From JAJFFW01 sp963922595 (lineage in GTDB: Bacteria > Pseudomonadota > Alphaproteobacteria > Caulobacterales > Parvularculaceae), in the NCBI GenBank assembly GCA_963922595.1, contig CAWUIM010000002.1, forward strand, positions 1-64,000: a DNA stretch of 64,000 bases, written 5' to 3'. The notes beneath the pieces were generated by a model. The model worked only from the letters and a program-made list of their open reading frames with translations, was not told the origin of the DNA and made no database searches. Shown in pieces: positions 32,222-41,953 of this stretch (positions are counted from its first letter, which is position 1; each line of letters opens with the position of its first letter). Both the position numbers and the translations under genes were made by a program.

Positions 32222-33718
32222 ATGAGGGTGTCTGTGAAACTTCTAAATCTCCTGATTGTTATTCTGGCCGCCGGTTGTGCGTCTGCGTCTCACGAGGCGG
32301 TGTCCAATACGCGAACTCTGCCTCGTTTTGAGGAGGTGTCTGTTGACGATCAGGCGTTTCCTGTGCCGGCGCCCGGCGCATTCGCCGCGCGGCGCGGCTA
32401 TCTGGTCGTAGCTGAAGACCGGGCTTCGCCTCAGGCGCGGCCGATAAAGTTACCCGTTGTTGTCATAAAAGCGCGCAATTCATCCGGTGAGCCGAAAAAG
32501 CCGCCGGTCTTGCGACTTACTGGCGGTCCGGGGCTTTCGGGCCTTTCCGCCGCGGCCTATCCCGGGGCCTATCCGTGGACAGACGATCGCGATTTCATCA
32601 TTTTAGCGCAACGCGGTACGCAAAACACGCGGCCTGCGTTGCTCTGTCCGGAATATCTTGAGGCTTTGGCTAACGACGAAAATAGCCTGGCTTCGAAAAT
32701 TGAAGCGGCGCGCAAGTGCCGCGAACGGTATGAAGAAGCTGGCGTTTCGCTTTCAGCTTATCACTCCGCGGCGAGCGCAGCCGACATAGAAGCGCTGCGA
32801 CAGGTTCTGGGCGAAGATAAGCTTTCGCTCTACGGCGGATCGTATGGGACGCGGTTGGCGCTCACCTATGCGCGGGACTTTCCGGATCGGGTCGCTTCCA
32901 TGGTGCTGGACTCGCCATTGCCGCATACGGTTTCTTATGATGACGAGAGCCCAGGGAATTTTCGCGATGCGCTCAAGAAGGTTGCGGATACCTGCGCTGG
33001 CGACCAGCGTTGCGCGCAGGATTTTCCTCAACTTTTTGAACGATTTCAGAATGCGCTCGAACGCGCACGGCAAGAACCATGGTCGGTGGAGAGAGCGGAC
33101 GGAGAAATCACCGCGCTCACGGATCGCGATCTCGCCCTTCTAATCGATATCGGTTCTTCCGCCGGGATATCGGACGCGCCGCGCCTGATGGACGCGGTCG
33201 CGCGTAGGGATAAAAGCGTGATCGCGCCGTTGCTCGAACGACAAGGCGGGTCGACGGCGTTCGCCTGGGGCATGCGGCTTTCCGTTTGGTGTAGCGAGGC
33301 GGCGCCATTCAGTAAACGTTCCGAACGAGAGCTCAGCGCCGCCTTTGCAAGCCTCGACGGCGCTGTCGTTCCGCCTGAGGTATGCGCGGTCTGGGGTGTT
33401 GACAAACGTCCGGATCGGGAGAAAGTGGGTACGGTTTCATCTGTACCGACGCTGATTATTACCGGAGAATTCGACCCGAACACACCGCCGCGATGGGGGT
33501 CTGATGCTGCGCGAACGCTTGAGAATAGTCACCTGGCGGTTGTCCCGTTCGGCCGTCATTCGGAAACCACGAACTGGTCAGGCGACGGGTGCGCGATGGC
33601 GATTGCCGCCGCATTTTTTGATGACGAACAGAAATTTCTTGCTAAGCCCGAGCGATCAACCCAATGCCTCAAATCACGAGAGCCGCCTGTGTTCAACACG
33701 GACAGACCGGATAAGTAA
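32222..33718 (+). CDS. Tripeptidyl-aminopeptidase-like alpha/beta hydrolase, lipoprotein
   Basis: The protein has 498 residues from ATG 32222; GTG 32234 behind GAGGG is also possible. A lipoprotein signal (LLNLLIVILAAGCASA) precedes an alpha/beta hydrolase of the TAP/proline iminopeptidase group: oxyanion LRLTGGPGLSGLS, nucleophile elbow LYGGSYGTRLALTYA, aspartate in IITGEFDPNTPPRWG and histidine in VPFGRHSETT. Two cysteine pairs (TCAGDQRC, VWCSE...EVCAVW) fit an exported enzyme. It probably removes N-terminal peptides in the periplasm. The actual substrate is unknown. Confidence 0.87.
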   Translation: MRVSVKLLNLLIVILAAGCASASHEAVSNTRTLPRFEEVSVDDQAFPVPAPGAFAARRGYLVVAEDRASPQARPIKLPVVVIKARNSSGEPKKPPVLRLTGGPGLSGLSAAAYPGAYPWTDDRDFIILAQRGTQNTRPALLCPEYLEALANDENSLASKIEAARKCRERYEEAGVSLSAYHSAASAADIEALRQVLGEDKLSLYGGSYGTRLALTYARDFPDRVASMVLDSPLPHTVSYDDESPGNFRDALKKVADTCAGDQRCAQDFPQLFERFQNALERARQEPWSVERADGEITALTDRDLALLIDIGSSAGISDAPRLMDAVARRDKSVIAPLLERQGGSTAFAWGMRLSVWCSEAAPFSKRSERELSAAFASLDGAVVPPEVCAVWGVDKRPDREKVGTVSSVPTLIITGEFDPNTPPRWGSDAARTLENSHLAVVPFGRHSETTNWSGDGCAMAIAAAFFDDEQKFLAKPERSTQCLKSREPPVFNTDRPDK

Positions 33719-33759
33719 ATCGCTCCTGCCATCAACATACGAGAGGGGGATGACGAACG

Positions 33760-34266
33760 ATGACGATCCCGTCTTTGAAAACAGACCGGCTAATCCTCCG
33801 TGGCCCGACGGCGCAAGACTTCCCGGTCTATAAAAACTTTTTCGCAGATGAAGAGGCGTCGGCAGCGTATGGCGGCCCCTTATCTTCGGACAAAGCCTGG
33901 CGGGTTTTGGCGACCGATCTCGGTCATTGGGCGTTACGCGACTATGGACGTTGGGCGGTGACGCTTGCTGAATCGGGAAAAATGATTGGGGGCTGCGGAT
34001 TATGGTGGCCGGAAGGCTATCCGCGTTCTGAGTTAACTTGGTGGATCGTTCCTGAAGCCCGGAGACAAGGATATGCGAAAGAGGCTTCAGTCGCAGCGAT
34101 AAACTTTGGGTATGACATGCTTGGCTGGCCATTGGTTGAAACGCACATGAATGACGAGAATGTTGCGGCGCGGCGTCTCGCCGAGTCGCTCGGAGGTTCG
34201 GTCATCGCGAGAGAGACCTTCCCGGATGGACTGACGCGAGACGTTTTTGCGCTGCCGCCGCAGTAA
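33760..34266 (+). CDS. GNAT family N-acetyltransferase
   Basis: The 168-residue protein has a RimJ/RimL-like opening LKTDRLILRGPTAQDFPVYK, a core strand SGKMIGGCGLWWPEGYPRSE, the beta-bulge ELTWWIVPEARRQGYAKEAS with the acetyl-CoA loop RRQGYA, and VETHMNDENVAARRLAESLG. It acetylates a protein or small-molecule amine; the substrate is not predictable. It lies 41 bp after the peptidase gene and may share its transcript. Confidence 0.88.
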   Translation: MTIPSLKTDRLILRGPTAQDFPVYKNFFADEEASAAYGGPLSSDKAWRVLATDLGHWALRDYGRWAVTLAESGKMIGGCGLWWPEGYPRSELTWWIVPEARRQGYAKEASVAAINFGYDMLGWPLVETHMNDENVAARRLAESLGGSVIARETFPDGLTRDVFALPPQ

Positions 34267-34363
34267 CGTGGTTCTGAATGCTAAGTGTGAACGGCGTAAC
34301 CGATGGTGCGTACTCGGCAATATTGCAAATCAACATCTTAAGATGATTTTGTCGGAACGCCGA

Positions 34364-36445
34364 TCACCCCGCCTGCAAGAGCCGAACGGCGTTGTCTCTC
34401 TGGAATAGATAAAGCAGAACACGCAGGGCCTCGCCGCGTTCCGTTTTGAGGTCCGGGTCGCGCTCAAGGATCAGCGCGGCGTCGTCTCGCGCCGCGGCGA
34501 GGAGCTCACCGTGAGCGGCGGCGTCGGCAACCAGAAACCGCGGAATGCCGGATTGCGCCGCGCCCAGAAGGTCGCCAGCGCCGCGTAAGCGCAAGTCTTC
34601 TTCGGCGATTTCAAACCCATCCTCGGAAGAGCGCATAATCTGGAGGCGCGCTTTGGCTGTCTCCCCGAGCGGTCCTTTGTAGAGGAGAAGGCACGTGGCG
34701 GGTTTGTCGCCTCTGCCGACGCGGCCGCGAAGCTGGTGCAATTGAGAAAGGCCAAAGCGTTCGGCGTGTTCGATCACCATAACGGTCGCGTTCGGCGCAT
34801 TGACGCCGACTTCGATGACCGTAGTGGCGATTAAAACGGACAGGGCGCCTTCGTGAAAGGCGGCCATCACCGCGTCTTTTTCCGGGCCTTTCATCCGCCC
34901 GTGCACAAGGCCGACGCGATCACCGAAGAATACTTGCAGATGCGCATAGCGATCTTCAGCGGCGGTAAGCGGCAGCATGTCGGATTCTTCGACGAGGGGG
35001 CACACCCAATAGACCTGTTCGCCCTTGTCGGCGGCGCGTTGGACGGCGGCGACCACGTCGTCAAGCCGCTCCATGGGGATGGTTCGTGTAGAGACCGGTT
35101 TGCGTCCCGGGGGCTTTTCCTTAATGGAGGACACATCCATGTCGCCATAGGCCGTGAGCGCCAGCGTCCGCGGGATCGGCGTCGCCGTCATCACCAGCAA
35201 GTCCGGTTTCGGTCCTTTTTGGGTCAGCGCCATGCGTTGATGGACGCCGAAGCGGTGCTGCTCATCGACGACGACAAAGGCGAGGTCTTTGTATTCGACG
35301 CTCTCCTGAAACAGGGCGTGGGTGCCGATGAGAATATCGATATATCCCTCGCGCAGGCCGGTGAGTTTCGCCGCGCGCTCCTGACCTTTGTCGCGGCCGG
35401 TCAGGATATGAAGGCTGACGCCGGCCGCATCGGCGAGGGGTTGCATGGCGTCCAGATGCTGGCGCGCAAGAATTTCCGTCGGCGCCATAATGGCGGCCTG
35501 CGCTCCGGTCTCGACAGCGTTCAACATGGCAAGGAATGCAACAATTGTCTTGCCGGAGCCCACGTCGCCCTGCACGAGGCGAACCATGCGCTCCGGTGAC
35601 GCCATGTCGGAGAAGACGGTGTCGAGGGCGGCTTCCTGATCGCCGGTGAGTTGAAACGGTAACGCCGCAAGTGCTTTGGCGCGCAAGGCGCCGTCGCCGT
35701 TAATCGTGCGTCCGGCGCCTTTGCGCTGCGCGCGACGTATCAAGGCGAGCGCCAACTGATTGGAGAGGAGTTCATCATAGGCAAGGCGCTGGCGCGCGAC
35801 CGACTGGATGGAAAGCGACGCGGCGGAAGAGGGCGCATGCGCCTCTTCGATCGCTTCCTTCCAGCTGGTCCAGCCCTGTTTCTTCAGCCAGGCGGGATCC
35901 TGCCATTCGGGCAATACGGGCGTGCGCGTCACCGCATGGGCGACCGCCTTGCGCATGACGTTCGCGGTCAGTCCCGCCGTGAGCGGATAGACCGGTTCGA
36001 TGAGAGGCAGATCTTCGGGTTGCGCCGGATCAACAATATAATCCGGGTGCGTCATTTGCCGCGCGCCTTCATAATCCTCGATGCGGCCGCTGATGAGGCG
36101 TCTTTCTCCCTCGGGCAGGATCTTTTGCAGCCAATCCGGTTTGGATCGAAAAAAAACAAGGGTCAAAAACCCGGTTTCGTCCGACACGATCACTCTGTAT
36201 GGGTGAGTCTTTCGTTGCGACGGGGCGTGGTGGTCAACGGTCACCTCAAAGGTGGCGAGCTCGCCAAGCGGCGCCTCCAGCAATTTAAAGCGCGCGCTGC
36301 GGTCAATGATTGAGTGGGGGAGGGCGAAGATCAAATCTACCAGCCGCTCGCCCGCCGCTTTTTCGATAAGCGCCGCGATCTTCGGCCCGACGCCCGGTAG
36401 GGTCCTGGTGTCCGCGAACAGAGAGTTGAGAATAGCCGGGCGCAT
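34364..36445 (-). CDS. recG: ATP-dependent DNA helicase RecG
   Basis: The 693-residue length is that of RecG. The N-terminal wedge domain starts near PGVGPKIAALIEKAAGERLV. Helicase motif I is VQGDVGSGKTIVAFLAMLNA, motif II DEQHRFGVHQRMAL, motif III TATPIPRTLALTAYGDMD and motif VI QLHQLRGRVGRGDKPATCLL. It remodels stalled replication forks and Holliday junctions. It is divergent from sdhE with a 63-bp gap, the standard alphaproteobacterial arrangement, although mfd does not follow sdhE here. Confidence 0.96.
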   Translation of the reverse strand: MRPAILNSLFADTRTLPGVGPKIAALIEKAAGERLVDLIFALPHSIIDRSARFKLLEAPLGELATFEVTVDHHAPSQRKTHPYRVIVSDETGFLTLVFFRSKPDWLQKILPEGERRLISGRIEDYEGARQMTHPDYIVDPAQPEDLPLIEPVYPLTAGLTANVMRKAVAHAVTRTPVLPEWQDPAWLKKQGWTSWKEAIEEAHAPSSAASLSIQSVARQRLAYDELLSNQLALALIRRAQRKGAGRTINGDGALRAKALAALPFQLTGDQEAALDTVFSDMASPERMVRLVQGDVGSGKTIVAFLAMLNAVETGAQAAIMAPTEILARQHLDAMQPLADAAGVSLHILTGRDKGQERAAKLTGLREGYIDILIGTHALFQESVEYKDLAFVVVDEQHRFGVHQRMALTQKGPKPDLLVMTATPIPRTLALTAYGDMDVSSIKEKPPGRKPVSTRTIPMERLDDVVAAVQRAADKGEQVYWVCPLVEESDMLPLTAAEDRYAHLQVFFGDRVGLVHGRMKGPEKDAVMAAFHEGALSVLIATTVIEVGVNAPNATVMVIEHAERFGLSQLHQLRGRVGRGDKPATCLLLYKGPLGETAKARLQIMRSSEDGFEIAEEDLRLRGAGDLLGAAQSGIPRFLVADAAAHGELLAAARDDAALILERDPDLKTERGEALRVLLYLFQRDNAVRLLQAG

Positions 36446-36508
36446 GGCCCGTTTTATCGGCGCTTTCGCCGCATTTGTCTAAAGCGCAGGCGATGGTTAG
36501 ATATCGGC

Positions 36509-36784
36509 ATGGCCCAACTCACCGACCCCTACCTGAAGCAGCTTCTTTACCGCGCGCAGCATCGCGGCTTTAAGGAGGCGGACATTCTATTCGGCGGTTT
36601 CGCCGAGGCCCATCTTTCAAGCCTTTCTGACGCTGAGTTGCGCGAGTTTGAGGCGTTGATGGTCCTCGACTGCCACGATCTCTACAATTGGGTGATCGGC
36701 CGTGAGCCGGCGCCGGCGAATGTCTCCGGGCCGGTCTTCGATAAACTGCAATCGTTCGACGTGGCGGCGATCACGGCGCCGTAA
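36509..36784 (+). CDS. sdhE: Succinate dehydrogenase assembly factor 2 (FAD assembly factor)
   Basis: The 91-residue protein has the conserved LLYRAQHRGFKEADILFGGF segment (RGxxE motif) and LMVLDCHDLYNWVIGREPAP. It helps attach FAD covalently to SdhA of complex II. It is divergent from recG. The gene ends close to, and convergent with, the PEP-CTERM protein gene. Confidence 0.94.
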   Translation: MAQLTDPYLKQLLYRAQHRGFKEADILFGGFAEAHLSSLSDAELREFEALMVLDCHDLYNWVIGREPAPANVSGPVFDKLQSFDVAAITAP

Positions 36785-36817
36785 GCGACCTTATCGAAAG
36801 CCGCGGCGCCGGCGTCG

Positions 36818-37534
36818 TTAATGCGGTCTTTTGTTCTTTGCCTTGCGCCGTAAGAACACGAGCCCTGTCGCCATGAGCAGCAGCCCGGCAGGCGCTGGAA
36901 TTGGCGTGGGATCGAAGACGTTTTCCGGTATGGAAAACACAAACGGGCTGATCGACGCATTCAGGACGGCGCCCGCCACAAGGCCCACTTGCCCGATGCT
37001 GCACGCCTGACCAGCGCCAAGGCCTGAGCACATGGCGTCGGGGCCGGTGAAGCTCGAAAAGCCGATTGAGTCCGAAAACGGGTCGGCCGGAAATTGGCCG
37101 GTGATGACGCCGCCCGTGCTTGGGAACAATTCGATTGTGAAGAGGGCGTCGCCAATGTCGAAAAAGACGAGTTGGTCGTCGCCGGGCGCCACCGATTGAG
37201 CGAGCGTCGGCGCTGGTCCGTCGCCGCCATAGATGAGCTGAAAGATGAATTCGCCCGTCGCGCCGGGTGCATTACCGCTGTCGGCGCTTTCCTCATAAGT
37301 CCCGGAAATCGTGCAGGTCGTATTGACGCCGTCAAAGGCGCAATCGCCCAGTGTGAGGCGGCCCGAGCCGACGCCGCTGCCGGCGCTTGTCTCCCCGAAG
37401 CCCTCATATTGAAGGCCGCCTGTCGGGTTGGACGCGACACCGATTAATGCGGCGTGCGCCGCAGACGCGCTCGCTAACGAAAGCAAGCAGATAACAGACG
37501 CCGCAGCGCCTTTTGCGATCTTTGACAATAGCAT
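36818..37534 (-). CDS. PEP-CTERM/VPLPA-CTERM sorting-domain exported protein
   Basis: The 238-residue protein has a signal peptide (ASVICLLSLASASAAHAA) and a C-terminal exosortase sorting signal: PIPAPAGLLLMATGLVFLRR, that is a P-x-P-A motif, a membrane helix and basic residues. The mature part is rich in G, S, D and T with two cysteine pairs (GDCAFDGVNTTCT; AMCSGLGAGQACS). Such proteins are cleaved and anchored by exosortase and usually accompany exopolysaccharide systems. No exosortase gene lies in the window. The protein's own role is unknown. Confidence 0.87.
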   Translation of the reverse strand: MLLSKIAKGAAASVICLLSLASASAAHAALIGVASNPTGGLQYEGFGETSAGSGVGSGRLTLGDCAFDGVNTTCTISGTYEESADSGNAPGATGEFIFQLIYGGDGPAPTLAQSVAPGDDQLVFFDIGDALFTIELFPSTGGVITGQFPADPFSDSIGFSSFTGPDAMCSGLGAGQACSIGQVGLVAGAVLNASISPFVFSIPENVFDPTPIPAPAGLLLMATGLVFLRRKAKNKRPH

Positions 37535-37645
37535 TATGCTCCCCCTTAGAAATGTAACTCTTGCATTCTACCAATTCCGTTGAATTTAGCAATAAGAATT
37601 CGCGGTTCTGAATGTCGATGAGCCGTACGATGAAAGGAAGGGCGT

Positions 37646-39274
37646 GTGCTGAAAGTCCGTTCGATTACTTTGTTGATTTTATTGATATTGAGCGTTTCGC
37701 ATGCGCGTGCGCAGCCGTCAGATGTTGTGTTGCGCGATGAAGGAGAGGGACCTTATCAACGATTGATTATCCGTGGCGCGACGATCATCGACGGTGCTGG
37801 CGCGCCGCCGTCGGGCCCTGTGGACATTGTCATTGAAAACGACCGTATCACGCAATTGACGCCCGTCGGCGCGCCGGGCCTGCCCATCGACGCTGACCGG
37901 CGCCCATCCGCCGACGGCGCTGAGGAAATCGATGCGGAAGGCAAATATGTGCTGCCGGGATTCGTTAGCCTGCACGGTCATATCCATACGCCGGAGACGG
38001 GTCAGGGCGTGTCGCCCGACTATATTTTCAAACTTTGGCTGATGCATGGCGTCACGAGCGTTCGCGATCTCGGCAATGAAAAGGGCGCCGCCTGGACTGC
38101 GGAAGTGGCGGCCGCCAGTGCGCGCAACGAAATTACGGCGCCGCGCATTTATCCGTTTCCCGTCTTTCGCGGATGGAATACGCCGCCCGTGGATACGCCT
38201 GAGGAAGCGCGCGCACGCATTCGGCTGCTCCAGCGCGAAGGCGCGCTCGGCGTTAAATTCTTCGGCGCGCCGGAAGAAATTCTCTGGGCGGGGCTCGATG
38301 AGGCGAAAAAGCTGGGTCTGCGGACAACGATGCACCATGCGCAGCTCGATGTGGCGCATGCGGATGTTCTCGACACCTCGGCGAAGGGACTGAATTCGAT
38401 GGAGCACTGGTATGGCCTGCCAGAGGCGCTCTTCGACGATCAGGTCCTGCAGGATTATCCCGCTACATATAACTACCAGAATGAACAACACCGTTTCGAA
38501 GAAGCGGGACGGCTCTGGCGCCAAGCGGCCGGCCCCGGGTCGGACCGTTGGAACTATGTGATGGACACGCTTCTGGAGCGTGATTTTTCAATCGTGCCCA
38601 CTTTTACGATCTACGCCGCGAGCCGCGACTGGATGCGCGCGCGGCGCGCCGAGTGGCACGATGACTATACCTTGCCGTCGCTCTGGAAATTTTTTGCGCC
38701 TGACCGCAATGCGCACGGCTCTTACTGGTTCGACTGGGGCACCGAACAGGAAATGAACTGGCGTGACAATTATGAGCGCTGGATGACCTTCATCAACGCC
38801 TACAAAAACCGGGGCGGCAAGATCGGGGTCGGCGAAGACGCCGGATATATCTATTCGACCTATGGCTTCGGCTACATCCAGGAGTTGGAACTCTTGCGCG
38901 AGGCGGGATTCCATCCGCTGGAAGTCATCCGGTCGGCGACGCTGATAGGGGCGAAAATTCTCGGTGTTGAAGAGGAAGTGGGCTCTATTCAGGTGGGAAA
39001 AAAAGCGGATCTGTTGATCATCGAAGAAAATCCCCTCGCGAACCTCAAGGTTCTTTACGCCACGGGCCACATTAAGCTCGACGAGGCCGGCAAACCGGTG
39101 CGGGTTGGCGGGATTGAGACTGTCGTCAAAGACGGTATCGTCTATGACGCCAAAGCGTTAGCCGCGGATGTGCGCGACATGGTCGTCGAGGCGAAACAGG
39201 AAGCCGGTATTCCGCCGGGACCGATGCCGATTGTTGATTTTATTTACAGCGCTGAGGAGGCGCCGAAAGAATGA
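37646..39274 (+). CDS. Exported amidohydrolase
   Basis: The 542-residue protein starts at GTG 37646 with a signal peptide (ITLLILLILSVSHARAQ). Metal-dependent hydrolase features are GKYVLPGFVSLHGHIHTPET (HxH), GALGVKFFGAPEEILW (lysine position), RTTMHHAQLDVAHADV, LNSMEHWYGLP and the late aspartate in IGVGEDAGYIYST, ending EEVGSIQVGKKADLLIIEEN. The group acts on amides, dipeptides or lactones. Its stop overlaps the ATG of the M20 gene by four bases, so both products probably act in turn on the same exported substrate. Confidence 0.88.
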   Translation: MLKVRSITLLILLILSVSHARAQPSDVVLRDEGEGPYQRLIIRGATIIDGAGAPPSGPVDIVIENDRITQLTPVGAPGLPIDADRRPSADGAEEIDAEGKYVLPGFVSLHGHIHTPETGQGVSPDYIFKLWLMHGVTSVRDLGNEKGAAWTAEVAAASARNEITAPRIYPFPVFRGWNTPPVDTPEEARARIRLLQREGALGVKFFGAPEEILWAGLDEAKKLGLRTTMHHAQLDVAHADVLDTSAKGLNSMEHWYGLPEALFDDQVLQDYPATYNYQNEQHRFEEAGRLWRQAAGPGSDRWNYVMDTLLERDFSIVPTFTIYAASRDWMRARRAEWHDDYTLPSLWKFFAPDRNAHGSYWFDWGTEQEMNWRDNYERWMTFINAYKNRGGKIGVGEDAGYIYSTYGFGYIQELELLREAGFHPLEVIRSATLIGAKILGVEEEVGSIQVGKKADLLIIEENPLANLKVLYATGHIKLDEAGKPVRVGGIETVVKDGIVYDAKALAADVRDMVVEAKQEAGIPPGPMPIVDFIYSAEEAPKE

Positions 39275-40659
39275 CGAAGAAGTTGCTGTTATCGTTCGCC
39301 GCGCTCGGAACGCTGTTGACCGCCCAACCGGCCCTTGCCGACCTGAAGACGGAGGTCGATGCGGACTACCCGTACGTTTTTGATCTGTATAAGCATTTTC
39401 ACGAAAACCCCGAGCTCTCTTTCAAGGAAGAAAAAACGGCCGCGCGCCTCGCCGCCGAATTGAAAGGACTCGGTTTTGACGTTACCGAACGCGTCGGCGA
39501 GGCATGGACGCGTAAGAAGGCTTTGAAAGATGCGGGCGCCGTTCTTGACGGCGTCGGCGGATATGGGCTCGTGGGCGTCATGAAGAACGGTGAGGGACCG
39601 ACGATTATGCTCCGCGCCGATATGGACGCCTTGCCGCTGGAGGAAAAAACGGGTCTGCCTTACGCGTCAAAGGCGATCGGCGCTGACTATTTCGGCAAGG
39701 AAGCGCCGGTAATGCACGCTTGCGCCCATGACAGCCATATGGCGATCCTTGTGGGCGCGGCGCGCCGCCTCGTGGATATGAAAGACCAGTGGTCGGGCAC
39801 GCTTGTTCTTGTCGGTCAGCCTGCAGAGGAAATCGGCCTTGGGGCGCTCGCGATGCTGGAGGACGGCCTATACAAGAAATTCCCCAAGCCGGACTACATT
39901 CTGGCGACGCACACATCCGGCTGGGACAGCGCAGGCGACGTCACCTATACGTCAGGCTTTGCGCTGGCGAATGTCGATAGCGTCGATATTACCGTAAAAG
40001 GCGTAGGGGCCCACGGGTCGGCGCCGCATCTGGGCAAGGACCCGATCGTGATCGGCGCGCAAATCGTCAATGCATTACAGACGCTCGTCTCCCGCGAAGT
40101 TAATCCGCTTGAGTCCGGCGTCGTGACGGTGGGGTCTTTCCGCGCCGGCTACAAGCACAATATCATCCCGGACGAAGCGACGCTTCAGATCACTGTTCGA
40201 TCCTACAAGGACGACGTGCGCGAGAAATTGCTTGACGGCATTAAGCGGATCACGCTGGCGCAGGCCCGGTCCGCAGGTCTGCCTGATGAATTAATGCCGG
40301 AGATTAAAATCGAAAGCGATTATACGCCATCGACCTATAACGAACCGGCGATGACGGCGCGGGTGATGAAGGCGGTGGCCGCCGAGCTTGGCGAGGCGCG
40401 CGTCTATGAACGCCCGCCGAGCATGGGCGGGGAAGATTTCAGCCGCTTCCATCGCCAGGACGAATCAATCCCGACACTGATCTTCTGGACGGGCGGCGTC
40501 GATCCCGCGGCGTTTAAAGCAGCCAAGGAAGGTAAGGGCGCGCCGCCGCCAGCGAACCACTCGCCCCACTTCGCCCCGATACCGGATGCAGCGTTGAAGG
40601 CTGGCGTTCACGCCATGACGGCGGGGACGCTGGAATTGTTTAGCGGGGAGCCTGAATAA
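39271..40659 (+). CDS. Exported M20D family amidohydrolase/peptidase
   Basis: The 462-residue protein has a signal peptide (LLLSFAALGTLLTAQPALAD). M20D motifs include HFHENPELSFKEEKTAARLA, PTIMLRADMDALPLEEKTGL, VMHACAHDSHMAILVGAARR, LVGQPAEEIGLGALAMLEDG and the dimerisation segment VGAHGSAPHLGKDPI. Relatives hydrolyse N-acyl amino acids or hippurate-like amides with two metal ions. ATGA overlap with the upstream amidohydrolase gene shows an operon, pointing to scavenging of acylated amino acids or peptides in the periplasm. Confidence 0.92.
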   Translation: MTKKLLLSFAALGTLLTAQPALADLKTEVDADYPYVFDLYKHFHENPELSFKEEKTAARLAAELKGLGFDVTERVGEAWTRKKALKDAGAVLDGVGGYGLVGVMKNGEGPTIMLRADMDALPLEEKTGLPYASKAIGADYFGKEAPVMHACAHDSHMAILVGAARRLVDMKDQWSGTLVLVGQPAEEIGLGALAMLEDGLYKKFPKPDYILATHTSGWDSAGDVTYTSGFALANVDSVDITVKGVGAHGSAPHLGKDPIVIGAQIVNALQTLVSREVNPLESGVVTVGSFRAGYKHNIIPDEATLQITVRSYKDDVREKLLDGIKRITLAQARSAGLPDELMPEIKIESDYTPSTYNEPAMTARVMKAVAAELGEARVYERPPSMGGEDFSRFHRQDESIPTLIFWTGGVDPAAFKAAKEGKGAPPPANHSPHFAPIPDAALKAGVHAMTAGTLELFSGEPE

Positions 40660-40704
40660 CGAGGAGCCTTTTGCATAATCAACTGCCGTGAGAAGGGCAA
40701 ACGG

Positions 40705-41022
40705 TCACTTCTTCTCCAGCAATATCTGACCTTCCTTTTCCATTTTGCCGGTGATCGTCTCTGCGATCGCGGCGAGCAGGTTCGGAAGCACCGCTTCAAT
40801 GCGCACATGTTGAGGGAAGATGTCGATATGACCGGTGATATTCTGGCCGAGGCCCCGCGCCTTGAACTCCAGCCGTTCGTCGCTGGTCCATGTTTCTTCA
40901 AACGCGAACATCATGCCGCCGGTCATTGAGGATTTGAGTTTGCCAAAGCCCGCCTCGATCCGTTTGCGCGCGCCGTCGACGCCGAGATCGTGCGGTATGG
41001 TGACAGTTACGGGGCGGGCCAT
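40705..41022 (-). CDS. Polyhydroxyalkanoic acid system (PHA_gran_rgn) family protein
   Basis: The 105-residue protein begins VTVTIPHDLGVDGARKRIEA and contains WTSDERLEFKARGLGQNITG and HVRIEAVLPNLLAAIAETIT, the pattern of the small PHA-granule associated family in proteobacteria. These cytoplasmic proteins are found with polyhydroxyalkanoate genes; the exact role is unsettled. No phaC or phaP lies here. It is monocistronic, divergent from the DUF1499 gene. Confidence 0.82.
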   Translation of the reverse strand: MARPVTVTIPHDLGVDGARKRIEAGFGKLKSSMTGGMMFAFEETWTSDERLEFKARGLGQNITGHIDIFPQHVRIEAVLPNLLAAIAETITGKMEKEGQILLEKK

Positions 41023-41151
41023 AGGCGGGTCTCCTTTAAATTGAAAATGGGAAAGGGCGCCCGCGAATGCAACCGCCGCGCACCCGGAGGCGGACGTCGC
41101 CTTTCCCGCCTCGCCGTGATAGGCTCGCCAGAAATCAGATGGAGCAGAACG

Positions 41152-41946
41152 ATGCGCATCCTTTTTATTCTTGTCGCACTTCTCGCCCTTGGGCTCGGCT
41201 GTGTGCTGTTGGCGGCGGGTCCCGGCGTTGGTCTCGGCCTGTGGGATTATCAGACCGCATTCAAGCTGTTCGCCATGGCGGCGGCGCCGAAGGAGATCGC
41301 CGGAGGCGTCGCTTTGTCGCCCGCTTTCACTGCAGCGGGCGTCTCCTTGCTAATGGGCGTGTCGGCGTTGCTCATGCGCCAGCCGCGCGTTGCTTTGTTT
41401 TCGCTTCTCAGCGCAATCGTGGCTGGCGGCGGCGGATATATTCCGGTGAAAATGCGCGCGCTCGCCGAGGCCAATCCCTTTATTCACGACATCACCACAG
41501 ATTTTGAGAATCCGCCGCAGATCATCGAGGCGGCTACTCTCGAGCGTAAGAATCCGGCGCGATATGTGGGCGACGACCTTGTGGGCGACACGGGCAAAAC
41601 AGTGGCGCAATCGCAGATGGAAGCGTTTCCCGATCTGACGCCGTTGTTTCTGAAAGCCGATATGGAAACCGCAACGAAGAAGGCGCGCACGGCCATTGAG
41701 GCCATGGGGATGGAGATTATCGCCGAAGGACCCGCAGACGACGAAACGGGCGGGGGATGGCGGATCGAAGCGGTGGAGACGAGCCGCTGGTTCGGCTTCA
41801 AGGACGATTTTATCGTGAGACTTACGGCCGCTGACAATGGCGAGACGCGCATTGACGTGCGGTCAAAATCGCGCGTCGGCGGTTCCGATCTTGGCGCCAA
41901 TGCGGTGCGTGTGCGGACCTTTTTTGAAAAAGTGGAAGCCGCGTAA
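41152..41946 (+). CDS. DUF1499 domain membrane protein
   Basis: The protein has 264 residues from ATG 41152, with GGAG eight bases ahead; the longer frame from 40990 overlaps the neighbour and is not protein-like. Three hydrophobic segments at about 1-30, 55-75 and 80-98 precede a soluble domain with DITTDFENPPQIIEAATLER, FPDLTPLFLKADMETATKKA and TRIDVRSKSRVGGSDLGANA, the DUF1499 signature. The function is unknown. The gene ends 8 bp before, and convergent with, purN. Confidence 0.88.
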   Translation: MRILFILVALLALGLGCVLLAAGPGVGLGLWDYQTAFKLFAMAAAPKEIAGGVALSPAFTAAGVSLLMGVSALLMRQPRVALFSLLSAIVAGGGGYIPVKMRALAEANPFIHDITTDFENPPQIIEAATLERKNPARYVGDDLVGDTGKTVAQSQMEAFPDLTPLFLKADMETATKKARTAIEAMGMEIIAEGPADDETGGGWRIEAVETSRWFGFKDDFIVRLTAADNGETRIDVRSKSRVGGSDLGANAVRVRTFFEKVEAA

Positions 41947-41953
41947 ACGGCGA

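Noticed and set aside
34334..34345. Perfect palindrome CATCTTAAGATG before the recG end
   Set aside because: There is no loop so it cannot form a useful hairpin, it lies between two gene ends where no operator is expected, and 12 bp could arise by chance.
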